A stretch of 64,000 nucleotides of DNA from Sulfurimonas paralvinellae (GCF_014905135.1 NZ_CP041406.1:1488001-1552000); one strand, 5' to 3'; shown: positions 9,000 to 18,153, counted from the stretch's first letter. The notes: a model not told the origin generated them from the letters alone. Numbers and translations: made by a program.

Positions 9000-10790
9000 T
9001 TGAAAAATATTAGAAATTTTTCTATCATTGCCCATATCGACCATGGTAAAAGCACTTTAGCCGACAGAATCATCCAAGAGTGCGGTGCTGTCAGCGAGCG
9101 AGAGATGGGTTCACAGATGATGGATACGATGGATATCGAACAAGAACGCGGCATTACCATCAAAGCACAATCTGTACGACTTGATTATGTCAAAGACGGC
9201 GAACATTATATTCTCAACCTCATAGACACTCCGGGCCACGTCGATTTCTCTTATGAAGTAAGTAAATCGCTTGCATCAAGTGACGGTGCACTACTCATTG
9301 TAGACGCAGCGCAAGGCGTTGAAGCACAAACGATCGCCAATGTATATCTTGCACTTGAAAATGATCTTGAACTCATTCCCGTCATCAATAAAATCGACCT
9401 CCCAGCAGCAGAACCTGAGCGTGTTGCAGAAGAGATAGAGACCAGTATCGGGATCGATGCGACAGATGCCATTTTGGTAAGTGCAAAGACAGGAGTCGGT
9501 ATCCGCGAGCTTATCGATGCAATCGTCGAACGCGTTCCCCAGCCACAGGGCGATCCTAATGCACCGACAAAAGCCATCATCTATGACTCCTGGTTCGATC
9601 AGTATCTTGGTGCTTTGGCACTTGTACGTGTATTTGACGGTGAGATCTCTAAAAATCAGACCATTAAACTCATGAGCAACGGTGAAGAGCATCAGGTACT
9701 TGATCTGATGTATCCACACCCTATTAAAAAAATAAAAACACCGGCTATCAAATCCGGTGAGATAGGCATCGTCGTTCTTGGACTCAAAGAGGTCAGTGTT
9801 GTTAGTGTCGGTGATACTATCACCGATGCCAAGAATCCCACATCTGAACCTGTTGGCGAATATGAACCGGCGAAACCATTTGTCTTTGCAGGACTCTATC
9901 CAATAGATACCGACAAATTCGAGGATCTGCGTGATGCCCTTGACAAACTAAAACTCAATGACTCCGCACTCTCTTATGAGCCAGAGACTTCTGTGGCTTT
10001 AGGATTTGGTTTTCGTGTCGGATTTTTGGGAATGCTGCATATGGAGGTCGTCAAAGAAAGACTTGAACGTGAGTTTGGGCTTGATCTCATCGCTACAGCA
10101 CCTTCTGTTGTCTATCATGTCTATTTGAACAACGGTGACAAAATAGAGGTGCAAAATCCATCAGAGCTGCCAGAAGTAAACCATATAGAGCGAATCGAAG
10201 AGCCTTATGTAAAAGCGACGGTCATCACACCAAGCGAATACCTTGGAAATATTATGAATCTTCTCGTTGCAAAACGCGGTATTCAGAGTAAGATGACCTA
10301 TCTCAATGAAGAGCGTGTCATGCTTGAGTATGAACTCCCAATGAATGAGATCGTTGTTGATTTTTACGATAAACTCAAATCTATCTCAAAAGGCTACGCC
10401 TCTTTTGATTATGAGCCAAGTGAATTCAAACAGGGCGATCTTGTTAAACTCGATGTAAAAGTTGCCGGAGAAGTTGTCGATGCGCTCAGTATTATTGTGC
10501 CTCGTACATCCGCAGTAAGTCGTGGACGTGCCCTTGTCAAAAATATGAAAGAGATTATTCCTCGTCAGCTTTTTGAAGTTGCCGTTCAGGCATCTCTTGG
10601 CAATCAAGTCATAGCCCGTGAGACTGTAAAATCTATGGGTAAAAATGTTACGGCAAAATGTTACGGCGGTGATATTACCCGTAAACGAAAACTGCTTGAG
10701 AAACAAAAAGCAGGTAAAAAGCGCATGAAATCCATCGGCAAGGTAAACCTGCCGCAAGAGGCATTTATGTCCGTCTTAAAAATGGACTAA
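9000..10790 (+). CDS. lepA: Elongation factor 4 (LepA)
   Basis: Translational GTPase that acts on stalled or mis-set ribosomes. G motifs are all visible: [13 protein letters not shown] (P-loop), [19 protein letters not shown]. The LepA-specific C-terminal domain ends [18 protein letters not shown]. Starts with TTG at 9000, preceded by AAGGAAATAATCAG; 596 aa is the usual size. The ComF-like gene begins 4 bases later. Confidence 0.98.
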   Translation: MKNIRNFSIIAHIDHGKSTLADRIIQECGAVSEREMGSQMMDTMDIEQERGITIKAQSVRLDYVKDGEHYILNLIDTPGHVDFSYEVSKSLASSDGALLIVDAAQGVEAQTIANVYLALENDLELIPVINKIDLPAAEPERVAEEIETSIGIDATDAILVSAKTGVGIRELIDAIVERVPQPQGDPNAPTKAIIYDSWFDQYLGALALVRVFDGEISKNQTIKLMSNGEEHQVLDLMYPHPIKKIKTPAIKSGEIGIVVLGLKEVSVVSVGDTITDAKNPTSEPVGEYEPAKPFVFAGLYPIDTDKFEDLRDALDKLKLNDSALSYEPETSVALGFGFRVGFLGMLHMEVVKERLEREFGLDLIATAPSVVYHVYLNNGDKIEVQNPSELPEVNHIERIEEPYVKATVITPSEYLGNIMNLLVAKRGIQSKMTYLNEERVMLEYELPMNEIVVDFYDKLKSISKGYASFDYEPSEFKQGDLVKLDVKVAGEVVDALSIIVPRTSAVSRGRALVKNMKEIIPRQLFEVAVQASLGNQVIARETVKSMGKNVTAKCYGGDITRKRKLLEKQKAGKKRMKSIGKVNLPQEAFMSVLKMD

Positions 10791-10794
10791 TGCT

Positions 10795-11373
10795 ATGAAA
10801 TGTATGTTGTGTGAGAACTACTCTCTCACGCAGCATATCTGCAACAGTTGTCAAGAGAATTTTTTACAACCTTCCCTCTATAAACGGATACTTGAAAACG
10901 GCATTGAAGTTATCTCTTTTTACAAATATGCCGACATTAAAGAGCTTCTTTTTACCAAACATACCAATCTTGGTTTTCACATCTATAAACTGCTTGCAAG
11001 TTTAAGTTTTCAAAAATTTGCACAGGAGTTTCTGTTTCATGAAAAAGTTGTCTCTTTAAGTATTGATGATACCGTAAAAAGCGGTTATTCGCATACAGCA
11101 CTTTTAAACAAAGCGCTCAAATCATATACTATCAAACCACTCTATACAAAAATGCGAGCATCTAGCATACTCTCTTACTCCGGTAAATCAAAGGCTTTTA
11201 GAATCGCAAATCCACGGAATTTCAAGTTTAAGCACTTTAAAGAGAAATCTGTCATTTTAGTTGATGATATCATTACCACAGGAACAACTTTGCGTGAGGC
11301 AAGTGAACTGCTCACGCGAGAGGGAAAAGAAATACTGTTTTGTCTTACTCTCTGTGATGTTAGCAAGACTTAA
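10795..11373 (+). CDS. ComF-family phosphoribosyltransferase-like protein
   Basis: N-terminal CxxC pair (CMLCENY ... CNSCQENF, residues 3-20) forms the zinc ribbon seen in ComF; the C-terminal phosphoribosyltransferase fold has VILVDDIITTGTTLREAS near residue 151. ComF proteins are needed for natural transformation in several bacteria, though their reaction is unclear. At 192 aa it is slightly short. Its end overlaps the convergent AsmA-like gene by four bases. It contains an inverted pair of the CTCACGC word (11292-11317). Confidence 0.85.
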   Translation: MKCMLCENYSLTQHICNSCQENFLQPSLYKRILENGIEVISFYKYADIKELLFTKHTNLGFHIYKLLASLSFQKFAQEFLFHEKVVSLSIDDTVKSGYSHTALLNKALKSYTIKPLYTKMRASSILSYSGKSKAFRIANPRNFKFKHFKEKSVILVDDIITTGTTLREASELLTREGKEILFCLTLCDVSKT

Positions 11374-13403
11374 AAAAGGCCTTTTAAAAGATTACCGACA
11401 TCTTTGCCAAGATGTTTTTCTATCTCTTTCGTCACTGCTTTTGTTGCCTCTTTTTGTATGATCTTACTTGCATCTACAGAAACTTTTGGTTTTTCAACAT
11501 TACCACTGAGTTTTACCACTAACGGATTGCCGTTTGCATTGATATCGATTATTGAGTATATACGTTTTGTTTTGGAGTTTAGTTTCGTATTTTTAGTTTT
11601 AATCGATGATGTATTTGATTTTAACTCAAGCGATGCCAAAATATTTTCTTTGTTGATATCTGCAGTTACATCACCCATAAACAGCTGTTTATAAAGATCT
11701 ATATGTGCATACTGTTTAGTTAAATCAAGCACCTGATTTCTGGTGAATTTTCCGTCAGAGATATTTCCTGTGAGTTTTCCTTTCGCAGCAGCAAGATTAT
11801 AATCAACTTTTGCATCAATGTCTGCAGCGAGCACCTTCGGATACAGCAGCATATCTAAGATATCAAGCGTTTTTAATTTATGGATATCTGCGTGAAAATC
11901 ATCATTATGAAGTTTTGCATCAAGTTTTCCGCCTGCTACATTACTATGCATCGTAAAATCAAGATCTTTTGCTTTTTTGATCTCTCCATTGGCCGTGATG
12001 CCTCCTTTGAGATGGCGTTCACTTACAAAGTAAAGTCTGTCGAGATTAGGCACTTTTACTCTGTAGTCACTCTGCAGCGAAGAGTCCTTCAGATTGAAAC
12101 GGGCACGTTTCAGATTGAGATTTGCAAGATTGGAAGCAAAATCCACTTTTGTGTCAATAAGATTTTTATTGAGCAGTGTCTCTACCTTCATACCATAACT
12201 CACTTTTGGCATAGGGTGTTTGAATTTCATCATTTTCGTCAATAAAGCAGCATCCAAAAGACCACGTTTAACAACTGTCGTTACATTTCCTTTAAGATTT
12301 TTCACATCGGCATTTGCAATATCGGCTCTTACATCGATGAGCGCATCTGTGTAGTGAGGCTGTTTAAGCATATACAGGAGCTTTTGCACATGCAGGTTTT
12401 TAATATTTGCCTTTACACTTTGTGGTTTGAAATTATTAAGCATTGCTGTAAAAGTCGTTTTTGAATCCGCTATGTCACTTTTTCCCTCAACAGACATCTT
12501 TTCTTTTGTTCCTTTCACAGAACCGTTAAGATGCAGCGGACCACGAACATCGGCTTTGGTGATCGGTTGTAAAACTGCGAGTTCTTTTACATTGACACCG
12601 TAACGCAGATTAAGAGCCAACGGCTGCGGTTTTATATTTCCTGCTGATTCTAATTTCGCAAGATTGGAATCAAGCAGATAGACATAATCGATATCATCGC
12701 CTTTAAGATTTGCTTTTAACTTCATTGCAAAAAGTGTTTTTGGAACGGTTATATTGAAATCTTTTTTCATAACTCTAGAATTAAGAACACCCTCTTTCGT
12801 TTTTAACAAGATATTGCCGTCAAGTTTATGTGGTGTGATGTTTTTAAAGTTTACATCTACATTGACCTTTGCCCGAGCATACTGTTTTTGATTGATAAGA
12901 TGTAACAGTGACGAAAGATCGAGTGCATCGACTTTTGCAATAATAGACGTTGGAGTGAACTCTTCTAAGACAACATTATAAGTTGTGTTACTTTTTGCTA
13001 CATCACTGCTGCCGTTTATCGTCAAAAGTTTTGCATCACCTTTGATGGTTCCCTTGGTAAAAAATGAATCATTCAACTTTGTTTTTGTCAATGACTCCAA
13101 AGAAGCGAGCTCACGCAGATCAACACTATAGGCAAGATCAAAAGATTGTGCAAAAATAGAGTATGTTCCATCTATACTAATTGTATTGTTTTTGTTCAAC
13201 TCCAAAATAATATGAATAGAATCTATTCCCAAAGAGAAGCGATTGAGCCTGCTTGGCAGCTTTGTCTGTTCTTGAATCTTCGATTCAATTATCGGTTTGA
13301 CAAGGCCATTGCCCAGTGATGTAAAGAGTGTTATATAAACAAGTGCCAATACGCCGCCGATGATGCCTACTGTCCAATATATAAATTTCATTCTATGCTC
13401 CAA
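11370..13403 (-). CDS. AsmA-like envelope protein with three tandem repeats
   Basis: A 677-aa protein with one N-terminal membrane anchor (about residues 9-29; the start may be the Met at residue 5) and a long beta-rich periplasmic body, as in the AsmA/TamB group of bridge-like lipid transport proteins. Three tandem repeats are visible, starting near residues 90, 266 and 446 with a period of about 178; each opens with a strand such as LAYSVDLREL, LRYGVNVKEL or SDYRVKVPNL and later has a 'LLHL/LLYML/LDML' helix followed by an alternating stretch. It ends in an amphipathic helix (KEATKAVTKEIEKHLGKDV) seen in the AsmA group. Substrate unknown. Confidence 0.7.
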   Translation of the reverse strand: MEHRMKFIYWTVGIIGGVLALVYITLFTSLGNGLVKPIIESKIQEQTKLPSRLNRFSLGIDSIHIILELNKNNTISIDGTYSIFAQSFDLAYSVDLRELASLESLTKTKLNDSFFTKGTIKGDAKLLTINGSSDVAKSNTTYNVVLEEFTPTSIIAKVDALDLSSLLHLINQKQYARAKVNVDVNFKNITPHKLDGNILLKTKEGVLNSRVMKKDFNITVPKTLFAMKLKANLKGDDIDYVYLLDSNLAKLESAGNIKPQPLALNLRYGVNVKELAVLQPITKADVRGPLHLNGSVKGTKEKMSVEGKSDIADSKTTFTAMLNNFKPQSVKANIKNLHVQKLLYMLKQPHYTDALIDVRADIANADVKNLKGNVTTVVKRGLLDAALLTKMMKFKHPMPKVSYGMKVETLLNKNLIDTKVDFASNLANLNLKRARFNLKDSSLQSDYRVKVPNLDRLYFVSERHLKGGITANGEIKKAKDLDFTMHSNVAGGKLDAKLHNDDFHADIHKLKTLDILDMLLYPKVLAADIDAKVDYNLAAAKGKLTGNISDGKFTRNQVLDLTKQYAHIDLYKQLFMGDVTADINKENILASLELKSNTSSIKTKNTKLNSKTKRIYSIIDINANGNPLVVKLSGNVEKPKVSVDASKIIQKEATKAVTKEIEKHLGKDVGNLLKGLF

Positions 13404-13468
13404 ATATTCTTATTTTCATAATGATACTATATATTATATAACAAGATTAGAAAAAGACTTCTTTCAAA

Positions 13469-13489
13469 CTTGACATTAAGTAACTCAAG
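13469..13489. promoter_or_regulatory. HAIR-type HspR operator, distal
   Basis: CTTGACA-N7-ACTCAAG matches the HspR consensus CTTGAGT-N7-ACTCAAG at 12 of 14 positions with exact spacing. It lies 30 bp upstream of the grpE -35 box. The right arm also starts a second perfect dyad (13487-13508, 9-bp arms). Confidence 0.7.
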
Positions 13490-13517
13490 TTTATTTATCA
13501 ATAAACTTCAACCTATA

Positions 13518-13538
13518 CTTGACATTGTTACGCTCAAT
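13518..13538. promoter_or_regulatory. HAIR-type HspR operator, promoter-overlapping
   Basis: CTTGACA-N7-GCTCAAT, 10 of 14 matches to the HspR consensus, overlaps the -35 box and spacer, so a bound repressor would block polymerase. Its left half is identical to that of the distal site 49 bp upstream. Confidence 0.55.
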
Positions 13539-13547
13539 ATGTATAAT
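13519..13547 (+). promoter_or_regulatory. Consensus sigma-70 promoter of grpE-dnaK
   Basis: Perfect TTGACA (13519-13524), 17-bp spacer, perfect TATAAT (13542-13547), 36 bp before the grpE ATG. A full consensus -35 is unusual for this lineage and implies a very strong promoter that must be held down by a repressor. Confidence 0.85.
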
Positions 13548-13583
13548 ACGTTTATCTTTTCAAAAAAGGAGTTATAAATTATT

Positions 13584-14129
13584 ATGTCTACTGAAAACAC
13601 AGAGAACGAAAATATGAATGAAAATGAAACAAATACAAATGAAGAAGTAGAGGCAGATGCTGTTGCAGCTGAAAATGAACTTGATCTACTTCAAAAAGAA
13701 CTAGATGAGTGTAAAGATAAATATGCACGCGTACATGCTGATTTTGACAACATCAAAAAAAGACTTGAACGAGAAAAATATACAGCAGTTGAATATGCAA
13801 ACGAAAAATTTGCAAAAGATATGATCCCTGTTGTTGATTCACTTCAAATGGCACTCAAATCTGCAGATACAGATGCAGCGCCTGAAGAGTTGATAGAGAA
13901 ACTCAAAGAGGGAGTGGAACTGACACTCAAACAGTTCATGACAGCACTTGAAAAACATGGTGTCACCATGGTATCTCATGAGGAGCCGTTTGATCCAAAC
14001 ATCCACAATGCGGTACAGAGTGTCGATCATCCAGAAATTGAAAGTGGTCAGATAGTGGAGACATTCCAAACTGGTTACAAGTATAAAGAGAGACCTTTAC
14101 GTGAGGCAATGGTAGTCGTCGCGAATTAA
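13584..14129 (+). CDS. grpE: Nucleotide exchange factor GrpE
   Basis: Co-chaperone that releases ADP from DnaK. Acidic disordered N-terminus (residues 1-35), long coiled coil (ELDLLQKELDECKDKYARV), then the signature FDNIKKRLEREK and the C-terminal beta-wing HNAVQSVDHPE with GYKYKERPLREAMVVVA. 181 aa, normal. AAAAAAGGAG precedes the start by 13 bases. The usual hrcA gene is not directly upstream, unlike Campylobacter and Helicobacter; the promoter region carries HspR-type sites instead. Confidence 0.97.
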   Translation: MSTENTENENMNENETNTNEEVEADAVAAENELDLLQKELDECKDKYARVHADFDNIKKRLEREKYTAVEYANEKFAKDMIPVVDSLQMALKSADTDAAPEELIEKLKEGVELTLKQFMTALEKHGVTMVSHEEPFDPNIHNAVQSVDHPEIESGQIVETFQTGYKYKERPLREAMVVVAN

Positions 14130-14195
14130 ATTCGCCAACCAATTGCAACTTAGGTTGCAAAAGAAGCTTTTAAAACTCTGTACAATTACAGAGTA
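14121..14195 (+). other. Three consecutive hairpins between grpE and dnaK
   Basis: Three perfect dyads follow each other: GCGAATT-A-AATTCGC (14121-14135, across the grpE stop), TTGCAAC-TTAG-GTTGCAA (14143-14160) and ACTCTGTA-CAAT-TACAGAGT (14176-14195). None has a U-run, so they look like RNA processing or stability elements rather than terminators. They could set the grpE:dnaK protein ratio. Confidence 0.65.
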
Positions 14196-14244
14196 ATAAA
14201 AATTCAGAAAGTATAAAAATTCAAACTTAAAAAAGGAAAATAAG

Positions 14245-16131
14245 ATGAGTAAAGTAATAGGAATAGATTTAGGAACAACAAACTCTTGTGTAGCGGTATA
14301 CGAAGGTGGTGAAGCGAAAATCATCCCAAATGCAGAGGGTAAGAACACTACTCCATCAGTAGTCGCTTTTACAGATAAAGGTGAAGTTTTAGTAGGTGAT
14401 CCTGCAAAACGTCAAGCGATCACAAACCCTGAAAAAACGATCTCTTCAGTTAAGAGAATTATGGGTCTGATGATGAACGAGGAAAATGCAAAACTCGCTC
14501 AAGACAAAGTTACGTATAAAATCGTAGATAAAGATGGAATGGCAGCTGTTGATGTTGCAGGTAAAATATATACACCACAAGAAATTTCAGCGAAAATTCT
14601 TACAAAACTAAAAGAAGATGCGGAAGCTTATCTTGGAAGTAAAGTTACAGATGCTGTTATTACAGTACCGGCATACTTCAATGACAGCCAACGTAAAGCG
14701 ACAAAAGATGCAGGTACGATTGCAGGACTGAACGTTCTACGTATCATCAATGAGCCGACTGCTTCTGCACTGGCATATGGACTTGAAAGCAAATCTGATG
14801 AAGATGTACTTGTATATGACCTTGGTGGTGGTACATTTGATGTAACAACACTTGAAATCTCTGATGGAACATTCGAAGTTCTCTCAACTGACGGTAATGC
14901 ATTCCTCGGTGGTGATGACTTCGATAACAAAATCGTTGATTTCTTAAACGCTGAGTTCAAATCTTCTCACGGAATTGATCTTAAAAATGACAAAATGGCG
15001 CTCCAACGTCTTAAAGATGCTGCTGAAACAGCAAAAAAAGAGTTGAGTTCAGCTACTGAAACTGAGATTAACTTACCGTTCATCACAATGACAGAAGCTG
15101 GACCTCAACACTTGGTTGTTAAATTGACTCGTGCGAAATTCGAAGGAATGATCGATCCTTTAGTTGATGAAACTATGACTCATATCGACACTGCGATGAA
15201 AGATGCAGATCTTAGCAAAGGTGACATCAAAGAGATCATCATGGTTGGTGGTTCAACACGTGTACCTCTTGTACAGAAAAAAGTTTCTGACTACTTCGAT
15301 GGCAAAGAGCTTAACAAAAGTGTAAACCCAGATGAAGTTGTTGCAGCGGGTGCAGCGATTCAAGGTGGTGTTTTACGTGGTGATGTTAAAGATGTTCTTT
15401 TACTTGACGTTACGCCTCTTTCACTTGGAATTGAAACACTTGGCGGTGTTGCAACAAAAGTAATCGAAAAAGGTACAACGATTCCTGTAAAAAAATCGCA
15501 AGTATTCTCAACTGCGGAAGACAACCAACCGGCGGTTTCTATCAATGTTGTTCAAGGTGAACGTGAATTCGCTAAAGACAATAAATCGTTAGGACTCTTT
15601 GAGTTGACTGATATTCCTGCGGCTCCACGTGGTGTGCCTCAAATCGAAGTTACATTTGACATTGATGCAAATGGTATCTTGACAGTATCTGCAAAAGACA
15701 AAGGTACTGGTAAAGAGCAAAAAATCACTATTAGCGGAAGTTCAGGACTCAGTGAAGAAGAGATCAATAGAATGGTTCAAGATGCTGAAGAGCATAAAGC
15801 CGAAGATGAAAAACGCAAAGCGCTTGTAGAGCTTAAAAACCAAGCGGATGCACTGATCGCTCAAACAGAGAAATCTATGGAAGAGATGGGTGACAACCTA
15901 GAAGCTGATGAAAAAGCGAAAATTCAAGCAGCGATCACTGATCTTCAAGAAGTTCTAAAAGATGAAAATGCAACTAAAGAACAAATTGAAGAGAAAGTAA
16001 AAGCACTTACAGAAGCAAGTCATAAAATGGCTGAGCAAATGTATAAAAAAGAGCAAGGCGGTGAAGCTGGTGAAGCGAACCAAAATGCTAAAAAAGATGA
16101 TGATGACGTTATCGATGCTGAGATAGAGTAA
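14245..16131 (+). CDS. dnaK: Chaperone DnaK (Hsp70)
   Basis: ATP-driven protein-folding chaperone, partner of GrpE. Signatures: [14 protein letters not shown] at the N-terminus, [16 protein letters not shown] near residue 191, [14 protein letters not shown] near 332, the substrate-binding domain from about residue 385 ([14 protein letters not shown]), helical lid, and an acidic tail [11 protein letters not shown]. 628 aa, complete. AAAAAAGGAAAATAAG supplies the ribosome-binding site. No dnaJ follows within the window; the next plus-strand gene is nearly 2.7 kb away. Confidence 0.99.
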   Translation: MSKVIGIDLGTTNSCVAVYEGGEAKIIPNAEGKNTTPSVVAFTDKGEVLVGDPAKRQAITNPEKTISSVKRIMGLMMNEENAKLAQDKVTYKIVDKDGMAAVDVAGKIYTPQEISAKILTKLKEDAEAYLGSKVTDAVITVPAYFNDSQRKATKDAGTIAGLNVLRIINEPTASALAYGLESKSDEDVLVYDLGGGTFDVTTLEISDGTFEVLSTDGNAFLGGDDFDNKIVDFLNAEFKSSHGIDLKNDKMALQRLKDAAETAKKELSSATETEINLPFITMTEAGPQHLVVKLTRAKFEGMIDPLVDETMTHIDTAMKDADLSKGDIKEIIMVGGSTRVPLVQKKVSDYFDGKELNKSVNPDEVVAAGAAIQGGVLRGDVKDVLLLDVTPLSLGIETLGGVATKVIEKGTTIPVKKSQVFSTAEDNQPAVSINVVQGEREFAKDNKSLGLFELTDIPAAPRGVPQIEVTFDIDANGILTVSAKDKGTGKEQKITISGSSGLSEEEINRMVQDAEEHKAEDEKRKALVELKNQADALIAQTEKSMEEMGDNLEADEKAKIQAAITDLQEVLKDENATKEQIEEKVKALTEASHKMAEQMYKKEQGGEAGEANQNAKKDDDDVIDAEIE

Positions 16132-16143
16132 ACACTCTATCTC
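16120..16143 (+). other. 10-bp hairpin spanning the dnaK stop codon
   Basis: GAGATAGAGT-AAAC-ACTCTATCTC is a perfect stem with a four-base loop containing part of the TAA stop. There is no U-run after it. It probably protects the mRNA 3' end or slows termination; it may also partly end transcription. Confidence 0.6.
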
Positions 16144-16273
16144 ATCCCTCCTCAACTTCTTATAATTCCTACTCAATAAATTTTCTTTTTAGACTTTGTG
16201 AACACTTCTTGCTTTTCTTTTCATAACATGTTAAAGATGTACATCGCAAAAAAACCTTTTTAAAGGATCTGTT

Positions 16274-16393
16274 ATGGTTAGGGATGGTCTTGTCGTTTGT
16301 CTAGAGTGTACTTGCAACCCAAAAGTAGATCAAAATATACGGTTTATAAAAATGGTGAAAATTAATTTGATGCTGGATGATAAAGGAGGCTGA
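16274..16393 (+). CDS. Possible 39-aa Cys-containing small protein
   Basis: An ATG preceded by AAAGGA eight bases upstream opens 39 codons ending GGC TGA. The peptide includes VVCLECTCNP (three cysteines in six residues) and a charged tail. Nothing similar is known to me. It lies in the 16132-16554 gap, which otherwise holds only repeats and hairpins. It could be a small metal-binding protein, a remnant of a longer gene, or chance; ribosome-binding site and start favour a real ORF only weakly. Confidence 0.25.
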   Translation: MVRDGLVVCLECTCNPKVDQNIRFIKMVKINLMLDDKGG

Positions 16394-16400
16394 TCCTATC

Positions 16401-16434
16401 GTCTAATTGCGCGGTAGAAGCGATGATTTGAAAG
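16401..16434 (+). repeat. Left copy of imperfect 34-bp direct repeat
   Basis: Matches 18120-18153 at about 27 of 34 positions; the last 20 bases (TAGAA, one difference, CGATGATTTGAAAG) match at 19 of 20. The two copies bracket the HtrA segment and may be the scars of an insertion or duplication. Confidence 0.6.
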
Positions 16435-16464
16435 GGGAGCATTCAAAAATTTGAGCTTCTTTTT
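16416..16464 (+). terminator. Nested hairpin with T-run
   Basis: AGAAGC and GCTTCT (16416-16421 and 16455-16460) enclose TTTGAA/TTCAAA, followed by TTTT. It could stop plus-strand transcripts from dnaK or from the small ORF. The remainder of the gap up to 16554 shows nothing I can name. Confidence 0.4.
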
Positions 16465-16554
16465 CAGATACAAGTTACGTATTCAGTGAAAGGAATATTC
16501 AACTTAAAAATAGGTACCTCTTGCAGATCACCAAAAATAATCCACAATTTAGAC

Positions 16555-17526
16555 TTATCTCTTTCCAAGTCTTACTATTTTATTTATAATTTTACCTTTA
16601 TGACTATACTCGATAATAACACTTTCCCCCGGTTGTTTTAAACCCAAAATATAGATAGCATCACCAGGAGTAAATATTTCTTTAGAATCAAAAGAAATCA
16701 GTTGATCACCAACTCTAATACCATTTGTATAGGCAATAGATTTTTTATCTATACTTTCAACAGTTACTATCCCTTCATTCTTTTGTTTAAATGAAATACC
16801 AAGATAACCTCTTTCAAACTTTCCATTCTCAATTATGGCTTTAGTAATTATTTGAACTGTGTTAGATGGAATAGCAAAGCCAATACCCGAAACACCAACT
16901 CTAGCAATTTTAGCACTATTTATACCAATCAGTTCACCTTGATTATTTACTAATGCACCACCAGAATTACCGGGGTTAATTACTGCATCAGTTTGTATAA
17001 GGTTTTCATATTCATAGATTCCTAACTCTCTTTTGTGTAAAGCCGAAACTATACCTTGAGATACAGTTTTACCAAGACCATATCCATTACCAATAGTGAA
17101 AACTAAATCTGTTAGTTCTATTGCATCAGAGTCAGCAAACTTAATAGGATTCAAATTATGAGATCTTATCTGTATAACTGCTACATCATTAGCTTTATCA
17201 GTACCTATGAGTTTTGCTTTTATTTTTTTAGCTTTACTGTGTAAATATACATAGATTTTGTCACTCCTGTGTACAACATGTTCATTAGTTACAATGTAGC
17301 CATTCTTAGAAATAATGACTCCAGAACCTACACCAATGGCTTTATCATTTTTATATATTCTAATATTAACAACAGCACCAATAGCATCATCAAGCATTCC
17401 AGACCAAGAAATAATCTTGTGAAGATTTTGTCCATTAGGAACTACTCTTTTATGAGTATCTGCTTTTTGTACTTCAAATGCCGATAAAGTCAATGTAACT
17501 AATATTGTTAATAAGAGAATTTTCAT
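16555..17526 (-). CDS. HtrA/Deg-type periplasmic serine protease with one PDZ domain
   Basis: A 323-aa trypsin-like protease. Signal peptide at residues 1-17; catalytic His in VTNEHVVH, Asp in TDKANDVAVIQ, Ser in INPGNSGGALV; one PDZ domain from about residue 233 (ERGYLGISFK ... GESVIIEY). One PDZ domain makes it DegS-like in layout, but the signal peptide looks cleavable, so it is more likely soluble in the periplasm. Its ATG follows directly on the stop of the upstream 139-aa gene, so the two are made together. The segment is more AT-rich in its wording than neighbours and lies between direct repeats; it seems an accessory acquisition. Confidence 0.92.
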   Translation of the reverse strand: MKILLLTILVTLTLSAFEVQKADTHKRVVPNGQNLHKIISWSGMLDDAIGAVVNIRIYKNDKAIGVGSGVIISKNGYIVTNEHVVHRSDKIYVYLHSKAKKIKAKLIGTDKANDVAVIQIRSHNLNPIKFADSDAIELTDLVFTIGNGYGLGKTVSQGIVSALHKRELGIYEYENLIQTDAVINPGNSGGALVNNQGELIGINSAKIARVGVSGIGFAIPSNTVQIITKAIIENGKFERGYLGISFKQKNEGIVTVESIDKKSIAYTNGIRVGDQLISFDSKEIFTPGDAIYILGLKQPGESVIIEYSHKGKIINKIVRLGKR

Positions 17527-17946
17527 CTAGTATTTTTTATTCTTCTTAGTATCTTTAAAACCACTGGCTTCTCTCATAAGTTTTTTTCTCTCTTTTACTT
17601 CATCCCATTTATAGCCATTGGCTCTTGCTAACATTGCTCTAATATAAAAGCTAAACATATATGCTGGATATTTTTTTGATAAATCGGACTCATCTGTTAA
17701 TAATAGTTTACACAAATCTCTCGCATCTTTAGTATCTAAATTCAAGAATGTCTTCATTTCCATCGAATCAAGCACATTTCTACCAAGTATATTATGTCCA
17801 GCTATATAACCTGTCACAAAAGCACTGTCCACCGTCAGTCTATTTTTCATTATATCTTTACATCCTGTAACTATCACATTCTCATTAGCTATAGCTAAAC
17901 TACTGAATATTGATACAGCCAGTATCATTTTTATTATTATTTTCAT
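17527..17946 (-). CDS. Secreted protein of unknown function, 139 aa
   Basis: Signal peptide (residues 1-20, ending SLAIANE), then a helical mature domain with two cysteines (CKDIMKN and DLCKLL) about 50 residues apart that could form a disulfide, and a very basic tail (KDTKKNKKY). Family not recognised. The zero-base junction with the HtrA-like protease suggests that the product is its partner, regulator or substrate. AAGGAAATGAA provides the ribosome-binding site. Confidence 0.75.
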   Translation of the reverse strand: MKIIIKMILAVSIFSSLAIANENVIVTGCKDIMKNRLTVDSAFVTGYIAGHNILGRNVLDSMEMKTFLNLDTKDARDLCKLLLTDESDLSKKYPAYMFSFYIRAMLARANGYKWDEVKERKKLMREASGFKDTKKNKKY

Positions 17947-17976
17947 TTCATTTCCTTAATTTAAGTTTCTTGCATC

Positions 17977-18108
17977 ATCAAGGCACTCTTCTATCACAAC
18001 AAAAAAGGCTTTGTATGGAAACTATTATACTGAAACATATCTTCAAATTTACCAAAAATGTGGACTAAGATTTAAAATCTTGAAAGTGCTACGATGTAAA
18101 GCCTTGAT
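17977..18108. other. Inverted-repeat region upstream of the HtrA operon
   Basis: This gap (17947-18165) contains ATCAAGGC at 17977-17984 and its inverse GCCTTGAT at 18101-18108, with AGGCACT/AGTGCT just inside, and a 15-bp palindrome AAGATTTAAAATCTT at 18067-18081. The outer pair could be the ends of a small mobile element or an operator. No ORF. Confidence 0.4.
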
Positions 18109-18119
18109 ACTATTTATCA

Positions 18120-18153
18120 GACTAATCCCCCAATAGAATCGATGATTTGAAAG
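18120..18153 (+). repeat. Right copy of imperfect 34-bp direct repeat
   Basis: Partner of 16401-16434. Here the repeat forms the left arm of a strong terminator, which the left copy lacks. Confidence 0.6.

Noticed and set aside
13404-13583. CIRCE element for HrcA before grpE
   Set aside because: No TTAGCACTC-N9-GAGTGCTAA-like sequence is present.
16401-16440. tRNA-like piece (D-arm-like and TTTGAAA anticodon-loop-like sequence)
   Set aside because: The stem next to the loop does not pair in tRNA register, and no acceptor stem or T-arm follows.
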